64,000 nt of DNA from Aptenodytes patagonicus (taxonomy: Eukaryota > Chordata > Aves > Sphenisciformes > Spheniscidae): assembly GCF_965638725.1 (NCBI RefSeq), contig NW_027472016.1:434001-498000 (forward strand). Direction: 5' to 3'. The stretch's first letter is position 1. Every line of letters begins with the position of its first letter. The notes below the pieces were generated by a model. It did not search any database, was not told where the DNA came from, and saw only the letters and a list, made by a program, of their open reading frames with translations. The position numbers were made by a program, and so were the translations under genes. Of this stretch, positions 1-11,367 are shown in pieces.

Positions 1-8
1 TACATATA

Positions 9-23
9 TTTTTTTTAATCTTT

Positions 24-56
<33 letters not shown>

Positions 57-62
57 TTTTTT
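9..62. repeat. Variable poly-T tract at unit start
   Basis: Long T run with scattered C. Equivalents lie at about 9397-9445, 19017-19066, 28628-28682 and 38244-38299, and all differ in length or interruptions. Confidence 0.9.
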
Positions 63-387
63 CCACCAGGCACCTTCATAGGAATAATAGTAAAAAGTGA
101 AATAAGAAAAAACTCTGGCCAGGTCACCTGATGGATAAGATGCCTTCCATAAAAGGAGCCCCTCGGGGCTCAGGCATTCTTCAGCCACGTTCACCTGACC
201 AAGCCCGCCTGCTGTGGCATTTTGTGAAGGGCAATGAACGTCACGCTGCCCAAGCACAAGAGCTGTAGCTGAAGTGTGTGAGTGAGGAGCGGGCAGCGAA
301 GGCACACCCTGCTCGACATCCAGCTGCCAGGATCCTCTGCTTCCCTGGGTAGCATGGGGCGCTGCCAGCTCCTGAGCCCTGACCCCG

Positions 388-752
388 TGTCGTGGTTTAA
401 CCCCAGGAGGCAGCTCAGCACCACACAGACGCTCACTCACTCCCCCCCGCACCGATGGGATAGGGGAGAGAATCAGGAGGGTAAAAGTGAGGAAACTCAT
501 GGGTTGAGATAAAGACGGTTTAATAATTAAAGCAAAAGCCGCGCACGCAAGCCAAGCAAAATAGGGAATTCATTCACCACTTCCCATTGGCAGGCAGGTG
601 TTCAGCCATCTCCAGGAAAGCAGGGCTCCATCACGCCTAACGGTGACTTGGGAAGACAAAACGCCATCACTCCGAACGTCTCCCCTTTCTTTTCCTTCTT
701 CCCCCAGCTTTTATTGCTGAGCGTGACACCATGGGGTATGGAATATGAACCT
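388..752 (-). mobile_element. Antisense ERVL-type LTR fragment, unit 1
   Basis: Reverse complement of the LTR seen in full at 41067-41659. It starts with TGTCGTGGTTTAACC (the reverse of the LTR 3' end) and runs to GGTATGGAATAT near 752, where similarity stops, so the LTR 5' part is missing. The CRE-like motif of the full LTR has decayed here to TGACACCA. It points away from the protease gene. Confidence 0.85.
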
Positions 753-1973
753 GTAGGAGACCAGGTGCTTTGCTACACGAGTCTCATGGACGCAGTCCTG
801 GACCTGGAAAAAGTGGAAAAGCAACCCTCAGCAACCCAAATGTGCCAGCCAAAGCTGTGAACAGGCACGCTTACAGCCCTGGGCAGGTTTTATTCATCTG
901 GCTGGTGCGGCTCCGGGAAGAAGTGGGAGCTCTGCCGGCGGACAAAGAGCCCTTTGCCAGCTGCTGGGGTCTGGGAGGTGCCCGGGCCGTGGCAGCCGTG
1001 TGGCCTCAAGGGGACACATCCCCGTGCAGGCCCGTGTCACAAAGGGGCAGTGAAGTGGCACCCGCCCGGCGCTTGTGACCTCACCTGGCCAGGGCTTGGG
1101 ATCCCGAAAAGCGGGCCAGCGAAAGGTAGTTGGGCTGAGCCGGCCTTCGGGATAACTCGGCTCCTTCCCTTGCTACTTGCGTGCCTACTTTTTTCCAAGC
1201 ATTCATCATTTACTGCCCACTTCTCCTCACCTTCCATCCTCTTTCAAAGGTAATTCTGAGTTGACTTTTGGGACAGATCGTAGAGTAGGTAGACTGGGAT
1301 AAAAGTATAGGCTGGTCTATACCTTCTAGAGCTCTAGGCTGAGCTATTTACACCTCTGTAGGCTGGCCAGATATGCGCTGTGGGTAGAGTTCCTATTTGC
1401 TAATTCTTATTTCTTTACCGTATGCTAGGATAGGTAAGTAGCGGGGGTGGTAGTGTAGTCTGAGGCCTTGGGCTCAGCCTAGAATGCCAAGAAGCCCACC
1501 CTGACTGACATGGTAGGAAGGGAGACAGAAAAGGAGCACAGCAAAGGCAGCCGTTAAAGTAGCGGCCGAAAGCTGGTCACCCCTGCATACAAGGTGGGAA
1601 GATGTGAGCTGGAGAGCCAGAGGGCTCTGCCGCTAACGCTAGCCACAGATCAGCAGCAGGTCCTCTTCGGAGAAGGCGACACGCAATGCAGTCTTTCAAA
1701 AGGGCCTTGGTCAATCGGAGTCCTGTGACAGGGACACTAGGCCCATCAGCCTGCAGCTCTGCAGCACTTCCGCTCCAGTTTCAGTACCACTGAAACACTT
1801 TTGATGGTGGATGCTGTTCTGTGGGTTGTGTTTGGGGGTTTTTTTTAATCCTTTTGTTGAGCTAGAGTTATTTCTTTGCCATCAGGTGACGGGATTGGCA
1901 CTGATCTCTTTCTGGAGTGCGTCCTGACATCCTTTGTCATCCAAAGCTGTCCCCTCTGTTCGTGAGAGGAGCG
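753..1973 (+). other. 5' flank of the USP42-like gene in each unit
   Basis: No recognisable protein-coding exon. Moderately GC-rich with some CpG near 1060-1130. A GATAAAAGTATAGG stretch near 1308 is only weakly TATA-like. The promoter and any non-coding first exon probably lie here, but I cannot place them. Equivalent DNA precedes each copy. Confidence 0.4.
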
Positions 1974-4900
1974 ATGGCCGCAATGGGGAACGACTCCTGT
2001 GAGTAACGACTTCACCAGCAGGCTTGGACTTTGTGAATCCCCAAAGGCAACGGACGTGGCTGGTGCTCCATCCCTGAACGTTGATGTGCTGGCAGCCTCG
2101 AGTGAATTCTGGGGCGTTTCCTGGTAGCAGCCAGACTTACCCAGGTGTTTTCGATTAGACACAGGAAAACGCATTTTATCACTCCTCTGCCACTATGTAC
2201 AAGACTTTGAAAGATGACGTTGCTCGTAGAAAGTTCTGACATCAGTAGGGTTACTTTCTGTGCTAGGTACTTGCTTGTTTTCACCAGGTTACAGTCAGGA
2301 AAAGGGAAGGCTTGACCTGATAATCCAATTCATGACTCTAGGGGGAAAGGAAGGTAGCCCAAGGCACAGAAATCAGCGTGGGTTCATTGGCCTTTCGGCA
2401 AAGGCAGCGGGGGAACAGAGTATTTTCCAAAACCGCTTCTTGACCAGTAATTGTCAACGGCAGTGATAGGCTTCCTCCGATGGTTCTGTGTTGGAGGTTG
2501 GAGCTGGTTCTTCTGCGCGCTCCTGTAGACAACTTGACTTTTAAATACGCTTTCGTGCAACAATATCGTCTCCTCTCTTTTCAAATGTCATTTCCCTGCA
2601 GTCCTTGCCGAGGGAATGGCTCCGCCACAAAGGATCCTCTTTCCCCCGGAGAAGATTTGCATGGCCTGGCAGCAAAGACAGAGACCTGGAGCGGGACTCC
2701 ACAACCTGGGCAATACGTGCTTCCTCAACTCCGTCCTGCAGTGCCTGACGTACACACCCCCTCTGGCCAACTACCTGCTCTCTCGGGAGCACAGCCGGTC
2801 CTGTGAGTCCTTTTAGGAACGTCTCCTTGCACATCAGCTGGGCACTGATCCCAAGGATTCCCAGCATCTGGAATTTGATTTAAGGAGAAAAGCAGCCCTT
2901 CTTTCCAACCCCCCCCGAGTTGGTGTTCTTTGAACACTCAAGCCTAGGAGACGCTTGTCGTGTCTAGGTGTGCTCATCTTCAGAAAGGCACCTCTTTCTA
3001 GCCCCGGGTCTCGGTCCCTACTCCCGCAAGTTCAACTCTCTTTGCTCGTTGCACAGAAAACTTCTGTCAGTTTAGCATCTCTCTGAAGAAAGTTTTCTAT
3101 GCACTAAAATGTCCCGGGCTTGTTGGGATGCTGGCACCTTGGGAGAAGAGGAGTGGAGACTGTTCTTATAACGTCAAGACCTCCACGAGGTTTCCCATGG
3201 CTAGGGATATTTTGCTCACCTGAGAAGCTTCCTTCCCTCCCTCCCTCCCTCCCTCCCTCTTTAGGTCGTCAGCAAGGCTTCTGCATGATGTGCGTAATGG
3301 AGGCGCACGTTAACAAGGTCCTGCATTTCTCAGCCAGTGCCATCCAGCCTTGGCCTGTCGTCCGTGTCCTCACACGTAAGTCATTTCAGGTGCTTTCACA
3401 GGTTTTCTTCCCTTCTTGGAGGGGAGAGCTATTAACCTCTTCTTTCTTAGGAATAGGAGAACATTTCCGGCATGGCATGCAGGAAGACGCCCATGAGTTC
3501 TTACGCTATACTGTCGATGCCATGCAGAGAGCTTGTCTGAGTGGAAGCAGCAAGTAAGCACGAGCAAATTACCTTTTCAATGTTCCTGAGCCCTGTGGAC
3601 TCCTTGATGTACTCCCATCAAGGAAACCCTACACCCAGGGTTTTCAGACAAAGCAAAACTCTTGGGGGAGATAACTCTCTGCCCTACTTCTGAGCTCCAA
3701 CTACCATTTGTTTCCAGCTGGGACATCTCTTCTCAAGCAACTACCATCGTCCATCAAATATTTGGGGGCTTTCTGAGATCCAGAGGTACTTTCCCATGAC
3801 TATTGCTCTCCTTGGAATTGTCTGTGCCCTTCTGTCTGCCTGTGATAAACAGCTGGTCGTGTGACTGGCGTAGTAGGTATGGAGGACGTAAACCGGCACA
3901 GCCAGTCCACTTCCCTTATCGCTGAGCATTTCCATTGGCCTTCCAGTCACATGCTTGAGCTGCAAAGCGGTTTCCGATTCCTACGAGGCCTTCCTGGATG
4001 TCCCTTTGGATATAAAGGTAAGAGGGTTTGTAGCTGTGATTCAAGACGTCCCAAGGCCCCTGTAGCTTCCCAGAATAAACACAGGGGGCGGAAAAACACA
4101 TGCTGTGAACAAAAGAGAGCTGAGTGGCGGGTGGGAGGTGGAACGGACTGTGTCCTTCTGGGGAGGCCGTGGCAGCAGTCCCCCTGTAGGTGCTGGCTTT
4201 AAGCTGGACAAGCACGCATTATCCTCTCCGCACCCTTGACGTACTCTCATCCTTCTTCCCTCTGCCCTGCCTCAACACCCGTCTGGCTCCCAGGCTGATG
4301 GGTTGTATTGGTTTCATTATTGATGACCCTGCACACCATCGGTAGCTGAACTGTGCGGTGCCACAGGGAGGTAGCTCTTGAGTGCCCCAGGAATCCCTGG
4401 GAAAGGAGGGAAATGTTCAGCATAATACCCGCTTTCTGCCTCCTTCTGGACACTGCTGGCGGGTTCACAGTGGGTCTCCTCAGCCTCAGGTACCTGGGCT
4501 GCCTTGTCAGCTCCTAGGAAGTGTTTGCGCGAGGGCGTTTCCCCGAGCTCACTGCTCTCCTTTCTCACTCCTCCAGGCAGCCTCATCTGTCACCGCAGCT
4601 CTGGAGGACTTTGTGAAACCCGAGCAGCTGGACGGCGAAAACTGCTTTAAATGTAGCAAGTAAGATGATTGCCATCGACATATTAATATTAGATCCTGCG
4701 TGAAGGTGCTGCATGTCATCGAGCATAAGTCATCTTTTCACGTATGTTCAACGCACGATCATGACACGCAGCTGTTTTGTTTAATATGTCCTTATGCAAC
4801 TGAAGAGCCTTAAAATAGGGTAAGGATGTGCGAGACATGAAAGCTTGTCTGGCTTTCTGGGTGGGAAAAAGGGTGCATTTCAGCACTTGGCTCTGTGCTT

Positions 4901-7900
4901 GGTTTCAAGGTGTGACAAGATGGTTGCCGCCTCCAAGAGGTTTACAATCCACCGTGTGCCCAAGGTTCTCACGGTGTGTCTGAAAAGGTTTGAAGACTTC
5001 ACCGGCAGGAAGATCAGCAAGGTGTGTACGCCAGTGGAGCGCAACTTTCTCTTCCCGGAGCAGGAGATTTCCCAAAGCAGTACGCTCTTTCACAAGCTGT
5101 TCAGGTTGAGTTTTTCGTGTTCCCTTCTGGGGAGGGGAGAGGAGAGGTCCCGTGGGAAGACAAGCATGTACTCCGCTCCGACAGAGCTGCTTTGGCCGGG
5201 AACAGTTTCCTGCCACCCAAACCATTACATGTTGAAGGCTATTTCATGTAGTATTTCAGGATGATTTCTGAGCCCTCTTGGTCTCTCCGTAGGTGGTGGA
5301 GTATCCCGAGTACTTGGATCTTTGGCCATACACATCTCAGGCAGCTGGAGAACCGCTCCTCTACGCCTTGTATGCTGTCCTGGTGCATAGCGGTGGCAGC
5401 TGTGATGCAGGACACTATTTCTGCTACACAAAGGTAAAGAGCAACTTCCTTCCTAGCAGGGGAAAAACGTGTGCTGGGGAAGACACGCTTTCACAGCAGT
5501 GTTACTGGCAGCCAAGGCTTTGGGGGAGAAGGTCTCCTTACCAGCTGCATTGGATTTGTTTTAGCGTACTCTTGGTTCTGTTGCTTTCTGCCTGTGTTAT
5601 CGTTGAGAAACCATGCAGTTCATCTCCAGATATCGTTGCCCTTTTTTACAGGCCAGCAATGGACTGTGGTACGAGATGAACGATTCGTCTGTGGATGGTC
5701 GTGGCATCGATACAGTTCTCAGGCAGCAAGCCTATTTGCTGTTTTATGTCAGGTAATAACAAGATTTAAAATGTGTTCAGAATACGTTTCCTTTTCCCGG
5801 CTTTGCTGTTCTTCTTCTCATCCTCCGGAGTGTTTCTCTTTCTGTCACAGGAGACAGTTACTACCTGCATTATTCGGTGCTGTCAAATGTGAACTACCCC
5901 CCGTCAGTCTTTCTCTCTCCTAGCTGGGCTTTAGGCTCCTGCCCTGCTGTGAACTGCTACTTGCCTGCTCTCTGAAGCTGGCTAATGTAGAGAAGAATAC
6001 TTAGAGGCAATTCCGACAGGAAAGATGGGGAGGGACTATTTATCAGGGAGTGTAGTGATAGGACGAGGGGTAACGGTTTTGAACTGAAAGAGGGAAGATG
6101 TAGATTAGATATTAGGAAGAAATTGTTTACGGTGAGGGTGGTGAGACACTGGAAGAGGTTGCCCAGAGAAGTTGTGGATGCCCCCTCCCTGGAAGTGGTC
6201 AAGGCCGGGTTGGATGGGGCTTTGAGCAACCTGATCTAGTGGAAGGTATCCCTGCCCATGGCAGAGGAGTTGGAACTAGATGATCTTTAAGGTCCCTTCG
6301 GACCCAAGCCATTTTACGATTCTACGATTCTATGAAATGGAGGCCGTAGGGGGTGTAAAGACGAGGACTTGCTCTGACAGGGGTAGACCTGGTGGGAAGA
6401 CCCCAGTCGAATTTCCCATTGGTAGTCTTGGTAGCGTCTTCTCTCTGCCATAGAAACCGCTCCAAGAAGATGACTGAACGCCAGGGGAGGCTGCAAGAAC
6501 AGCCTTAAACGGAGACCACTCTTTTTTTCTCCAGGCGCTCTGATTTGAAAACAGGAGAAAGGGCTTCTTCCTCACCGGCACCATCATATGCCCGTTCCTT
6601 CCTCAGTCAGTGGGGGGCTGACAGCGAGCAGGCGGGTTCTGTGGGACCACAGGGCCTGCCTCGCAGGACTAAGGTAACTCTGGGGAGGTGGGTCAGGGCA
6701 CCAGATGTGGACAGTGGATTTCTTTCTGGGATCTTGGCATTACTCTCTTTTCCCTCCCACGCTGCAGCTTTCTTCACAGCCACAACGCGGCTCCCTCTCA
6801 AAGCATCCCGCCTAGATCCACCCCGTTTGTCTGCCTTTGGCCCTTCTGCCTTTGCAGCCCTCCGGGAGAGCCTTTGGGAGGCCCTTAGCTGTCCCCTCAC
6901 ACAGCTCCTGGGGGTTCCCCACTTTTCTGGTCCTTTCAGGAGCAAAGGGCAGGACCTTTTCACTCTCTCTTTGCAGGACATGGCAGTGGGCATGGAGGGC
7001 TCTCCAGAGGACAGCGCCTCCTCCGCAACAGCCAGCACCAGCCAGCTAACCCGGGCAGGTGCACGGGAGGCATCTGCAGGCTGGCCGTGCCCCACCTGGC
7101 CAGGCAGGCTCAACATCGCCTCCTACATTGGCTTCTGCTTGCACCGCTTCTTCTGCGGCTGTATGAGGCTGGTGTCCAGAAGGAAAGCTGCGTGCCGGGT
7201 CTGCTGTCAACCATTTGACCATGTGCTGCACACCATGCGAGAAGACAGCAATAAAGACGAGCGTGGACTCAGCCCTTCTTCCCGCTGCCAGAGGAACGGT
7301 GCCAGGGAGAGGGCCCGGAGCAGATCCCCGCAGTGGCGCAATGATCTCCGCAGCTGGTTCGTGGACGCCACGGACTATGACCACGCAGCAGGGAGGAGGA
7401 GAACTGGTCCTCCAAGTTGTGACAGCGCTCCCAGGGATGACGCAGCTCCAGGGCCCTCCAACGGCAGCTCCCAGTCGGCTCCCACACCCAGTGCTGCTCG
7501 GGAGCCAACCCTGCCAATGCAGAGAGAGCGGAGCAGATCCCTGCGGCAGGGCTACGATCTCCGCAGCCGCTTTGTGGAGATCACGGACTACCACCGCTCA
7601 GCAAGGAGGAGGAGGAGGTGGAGAGCAAGTCCTCCACGCCGTGACGGAGCCCCAAGGGATGACGGAGCTCCAGGGCCCTCCAACGGCAGCTCCCAGTTGG
7701 CTCCCACGCCCAGTGCTGCTCGGGAGCAAACTCTGCCGAGGCAGAGAGAGCGGAGCAGATCCCCGCGGCAGGGCCACGATCTCCGCAGCCGCTTTGTGGA
7801 GGTCACAGACTATGACCCCTCAGCAGGGAGGAGGAGGAGGAGGGTTTCGGCGCCCCAGAGATGCACGTCGGACAAATACTCAGGGCGCTGCGGTGGTGAC

Positions 7901-7915
7901 GGGGGCAGATTGTGA
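1974..7915 (+). CDS. USP42-like: USP42-like ubiquitin-specific protease, array copy 1 (697 aa)
   Basis: Predicted cysteine protease that removes ubiquitin from proteins (peptidase family C19). Exons: 1974-1998, 2602-2802, 3265-3375, 3451-3553, 3718-3785, 3947-4017, 4577-4659, 4910-5021, 5293-5433, 5652-5752, 6535-6673, 6977-7915; all introns are GT-AG and phases close to 2094 nt. The Cys box has NLGNTCF (Cys48). QEDAHEF lies near residues 123-129. Zinc ligands are CLSC (172/175) and CSKC (219/222). The His box is AGHYFCY (His299), followed by MND (Asp316). KPEQLDGEN and APPQ..LFP.EKIC favour USP42 over USP36. The ATG at 1974 has a good context (GCGATGG). The tail (residues 386-697) is unlike mammalian USP42: a Cys-rich stretch near 430-465, then three Arg/Ser-rich repeats from 495. 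Exon 1 is inferred from donor and phase only; transcript data could change the N terminus. Confidence 0.88.
3231..3260 (+). repeat. CCCT pyrimidine repeat upstream of exon 3
   Basis: CCCT tandem tract directly before the exon 3 acceptor, serving as its polypyrimidine tract. It is 4 bp longer in units 2-4 (about 12624-12657, 22234-22270, 31851-31886), with a T interruption in unit 3. Confidence 0.9.
6021..6335 (+). mobile_element. CR1 LINE 3' end in intron 10, unit 1
   Basis: 5'-truncated CR1 with the usual avian 3' end: GACTATTTATCAGGGAGTG, a GAGACACTGGAAGAGG block, GGTTGCCCAGAGAAGTTG and the terminal ATTCTACGATTCTATGA-type octamer repeats. Sense to the protease gene and removed with intron 10. 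Confidence 0.93.
7304..7880 (+). repeat. Coding 222-bp (74-aa) repeats in USP42-like copy 1
   Basis: In-frame repeats at 7304-7522 (73 aa), 7523-7744 (74 aa) and 7745 to about 7880 (partial). Each starts with RERxRSxR, then a DLRSxFVxxTDY core, an Arg run, a DGAPRDD-type acidic patch and a Pro/Ser/Ala linker. Unit 1 appears to have lost one repeat by in-register recombination: its final repeat keeps the DLRSRFVEV core, whereas the final repeat of units 2-4 has DFCSRFVDT. Confidence 0.93.
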
Positions 7916-8239
7916 CCCTGGATGGGGGAGGGGCACAGCATCTGACTCCTGCAGTGCCGGAGAGGAGGAGGACGAAGAATCCAGGAAGCACCAAAACTGC
8001 CCCCAGCAGGGACCAAGCTGCACAAAGGGCACCAGCAGCGCACCCTGTCCCTCCTCCCAGTACTGCCTCTGGCCAGGAAGAGCTCAGAGGGACCTTCCAG
8101 AGACTTGGACAGCTCTGCCGGCTAGCCCGTCTGCCCACAGGCCCCTCGAGGAAGAGCTTTCATCCCTGTTCAGCTGTTGGGATCGCCTGGCAAAAACAAC
8201 ACACATTTGGTACCAACAGGCAGAAAAGCCAAAGCCAGA

Positions 8240-8245
8240 ATTAAA
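8240..8245 (+). terminator. Poly(A) signal, USP42-like copy 1
   Basis: ATTAAA lies 325 bp after the stop codon and is followed by T/G-rich sequence. Equivalent hexamers follow each of the other copies. Cleavage site not determined. Confidence 0.55.
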
Positions 8246-8409
8246 AACACTTGTTGGCCTTGCGTATATCATTCATTCTTCTCTGTAGGTGTTGGGAAAT
8301 ACCCAGTGTGGGAGGTTTATGTCTCGGGATTTTGAAAGCTGTGTGCTTGCGTATGCCCATCTTGCAATCTCTTCTTTTTAAATACGGAGTTCAAGTCACT
8401 CGAACAGAA

Positions 8410-8598
8410 ATGGGCTGGATGAGCCGACAGCGAGCGGGACTGAAACGGGCTGAACGGCCGGGCCCGGAGGGTGCTGCTCAGTGGCACCAAGTCTAGCGCG
8501 AGGCAAGTAACTAGCGGTGTCGCCCAGGGGTCAGTACTGGGTCCGATCCTGTTTAACATCTTCCTTAATTAATGGCCTGGATGATGGGGCAGAGTGTA
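8410..8598 (+). mobile_element. CR1 internal (RT-region) fragment, unit 1
   Basis: Contains the CR1 reverse-transcriptase block GGGGTCAGTACTGGGTCC, which encodes a QGSVLGP-type motif, then GGATGATGGGGCAGAGTG. It stops abruptly at 8598 with no CR1 3' end. The missing continuation appears at the right edge of the array (40536 onward). The 5' limit of the fragment is approximate. Confidence 0.85.
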
Positions 8599-9388
8599 AG
8601 TCACCTCAGGTGGCTTTCTTTTTACGTAGTTTTTGGTTTTCAAAGACGCTTTTGTGTAAACATCCTTGAGAGTTTAAGCAGGAGGGCTTCAAAGCGGGCT
8701 GAAAGAGGGCTGCAGAGCAGCCCCCTCCTGCTGCCCTGTTGTGGATCGCTCCTCTGTGCTCGGTCCCCACGGCATCGGAGGCGGTGCTGAGGTGCTGGAG
8801 TGAAACGTTAGGGTGCTGCAAAGGAGCAGGCAGTGACGGCCAAGAGGCAGATCCTCTCCTCGGCTGCACAGTCACTCCTGTGTTTAGCAAAGTCGTTGGT
8901 TTCCAGCGGTGCCAGGGAACAGTTTGCGGTGCCTGGCAGGAGCATCACAGACTACTTGGGTCTCCTTCTGTGCTCTGAACTTGCAGAGAGCTACAGAGGT
9001 GACAAAACTTCTTGGCCAGGAAGACCCTCCTCAGGTGACCCAACGCGTGTTTGAAATCCACCTAGAGAGTATTGATCCTTGTAGAAGAGAGACGATCCCA
9101 AAGCATCAAGTTTGGATCGCTGCAACAGCTTTTGGAGTGGAAAACGATGGCAAAGTTAGAGCATTTCCGTTTTTGTTTCTCTCAGTTAAAGCATTGTCAG
9201 ATGCCACAGTGATGGGCAACGTATCAAGTCTGAAGACAGCTTCCTAAGTTGGCGTTTCCGATGTCCATAATGTCTAATGAGGACAGACACAGTCTGCACA
9301 GGCCTGACATAGCTTCCTAGAGCCTGGAAGCCCTGGCACCTGGTTCTGGTCAGGCTCCTCGTTGCCTTTACTAATAATAGCAACGAAA
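8599..9388 (+). other. Inter-gene segment of each unit with an exon-like open stretch
   Basis: Follows the CR1 breakpoint and, in natural phasing, is the 5' end of a unit. Within it, about 8985-9165 is an open, exon-like stretch preceded by a plausible acceptor (GAACTTGCAG) and containing peptides such as EDPPQVTQRVFEIHLESI and KHQVWIAATAFGVE. I do not recognise the protein, and the donor is weak. Equivalents occur in units 2-4 near 18605, 28217 and 37833. It may be a relic exon of a neighbouring gene captured in the unit. Confidence 0.3.
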
Positions 9389-9411
9389 TACATATATTTT
9401 TTTTAATCTTT

Positions 9412-9444
<33 letters not shown>

Positions 9445-9772
9445 TCCCACCAGGCACTTTCATAGGAATAATAGTAAAAAGTGAAATAAGAAAAAACTCT
9501 GGCCAGGTCACCTGATGGATAAGATGCCTTCCATAAAAGGAGCCCCTCGGGGCTCAGGCATTCTTCAGCCACGTTCACCTGACCAAGCCCGCCTTGCTGT
9601 GGCATTTTGTGAAGGGCAATGAACGTCACGCTGCCCAAGCACAAGAGCTGTAGCTGAAGTGTGTGAGTGAGGAGCGGGCAGCGAAGGCACACCCTGCTCG
9701 ACATCCAGCTGCCAGGATCCTCTGCTTCCCTGGGTAGCATGGGGCGCTGCCAGCTCCTGAGCCCTGACCCCG

Positions 9773-10137
9773 TGTCGTGGTTTAACCCCAGGAGGCAGCT
9801 CAGCACCACACAGACGCTCACTCACTCCCCCCCGCACCGATGGGATAGGGGAGAGAATCAGGAGGGTAAAAGTGAGGAAACTCATGGGTTGAGATAAAGA
9901 CGGTTTAATAATTAAAGCAAAAGCCGCGCACGCAAGCCAAGCAAAATAGGGAATTCATTCACCACTTCCCATTGGCAGGCAGGTGTTCAGCCATCTCCAG
10001 GAAAGCAGGGCTCCATCACGCCTAACGGTGACTTGGGAAGACAAAACGCCATCACTCCGAACGTCTCCCCTTTCTTTTCCTTCTTCCCCCAGCTTTTATT
10101 GCTGAGCGTGACACCATGGGGTATGGAATATGAACCT
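9773..10137 (-). mobile_element. Antisense ERVL-type LTR fragment, unit 2
   Basis: Same truncated LTR at the same unit position; it was present before the array expanded. Confidence 0.85.
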
Positions 10138-11367
10138 GTAGGAGACCAGGTGCTTTGCTACACGAGTCTCATGGACGCAGTCCTGGACCTGGAAAAAGTG
10201 GAAAAGCAACCCTCAGCAACCCAAACGTGCCAGCCAAAGCTGTGAACAGGCACGCTTACAGCCCTGGGCAGGTTTTATTCATCTGGCTGGTGCGGCTCCG
10301 GGAAGAAGTGGGAGCTCTGCCGGCGGACAAAGAGCCCTCTGCCAGCTGCTGGGGTCTGGGAGGTGCCCGGGCCGTGGCAGCCGTGTGGCCTCAAGGGGAC
10401 ACATCCCCGTGCAGACCCGTGTCACAAAGGGGCAGTGAAGTGGCACCCGCCCGGCGCTTGTGACCTCACCTGGCCAGGGCTTGGGATCCCGAAAAGCGGG
10501 CCAGCGAAAGGTAGTTGGGCTGAGCCGGCCTTCAGGATAACTCGGCTCCTTCCCTTGCTACTTGCGTGCCTACTTTTTTCCAAGCATTCATCATTTACTG
10601 CCCACTTCTCCTCACCTTCCATCCTCTTTCAAAGGTAATTCTGAGTTGACTTTTGGGACAGATCGTAGAGTAGGTAGACTGGGATAAAAGTATAGGCTGG
10701 TCTATACCTTCTAGAGCTCTAGGCTGAGCTATTTACACCTCTGTAGGCTGGCCAGATATGCGCTGTGGGTAGAGTTCCTATTTGCTAATTCTTATTTCTT
10801 TACCGTATGCTAGGATAGGTAAGTAGCGGGGGTGGTAGTGTAGTCTGAGGCCTTGGGCTCAGCCTAGAATGCCAAGAAGCCCACCCTGACTGACGTGGTA
10901 GGAAGGGAGACAGAAAAGGAGCACAGCAAAGGCAGCCGTTAAAGTAGCGGCCGAAAGCTGGTCACCCCTGCATACAAGGTGGGAAGATGTGAGCTGGAGA
11001 GCCAGAGGGCTCTGCCGCTAACGCTAGCCACAGATCAGCAGCAGGTCCTCTTCGGAGAAGGCGACACGCAATGCAGTCTTTCAAAAGGGCCTTGGTAATT
11101 GCTGTCGATCGGAGTCCTGTGACAGGGACACTAGGCCCATCAGCCTGCAGCTCTGCAGCACTTCTGCTCCAGTTTCAGTACCACTGAAACACTTTTGATG
11201 GTGGATGCTGTTCTGTGGGTTGTGTTTGGGGGTTTTTTTTAATCCTTTTGTTGAGCTACAGTTATTTCTTTGCCATCAGGTGACGGGATTGGCACTGATC
11301 TCTTTCTGGAGTGCGTCCTGACATCCTTTGTCATCCAAAGCTGTCCCCTCTGTTCGTGAGAGGAGCG

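Noticed and set aside
15..500. Minus-strand open frame with poly-Lys end across the poly-T and LTR at each unit start
   Set aside because: The Lys run is the translated poly-T tract and the rest is reversed LTR sequence; no coding family is visible.
3120..3557. Single 145-codon ORF running through exons 3 and 4 of copy 1
   Set aside because: It reads through introns; its openness depends on the length of the CCCT tract and is lost in the other copies.
7046..7594. Minus-strand ORFs of 180-185 codons across the last exon and its repeats
   Set aside because: They are shadows of the GC-rich coding repeats, and the plus-strand USP tail explains the region.
1974..7915. Assignment to USP36 or USP17 instead of USP42
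   Set aside because: [15 protein letters not shown] and the APPQ..LFP.EKIC stretch match USP42 better than USP36, and USP17 genes are intronless and mammalian. An ancient USP36/42-type paralog cannot be fully excluded.
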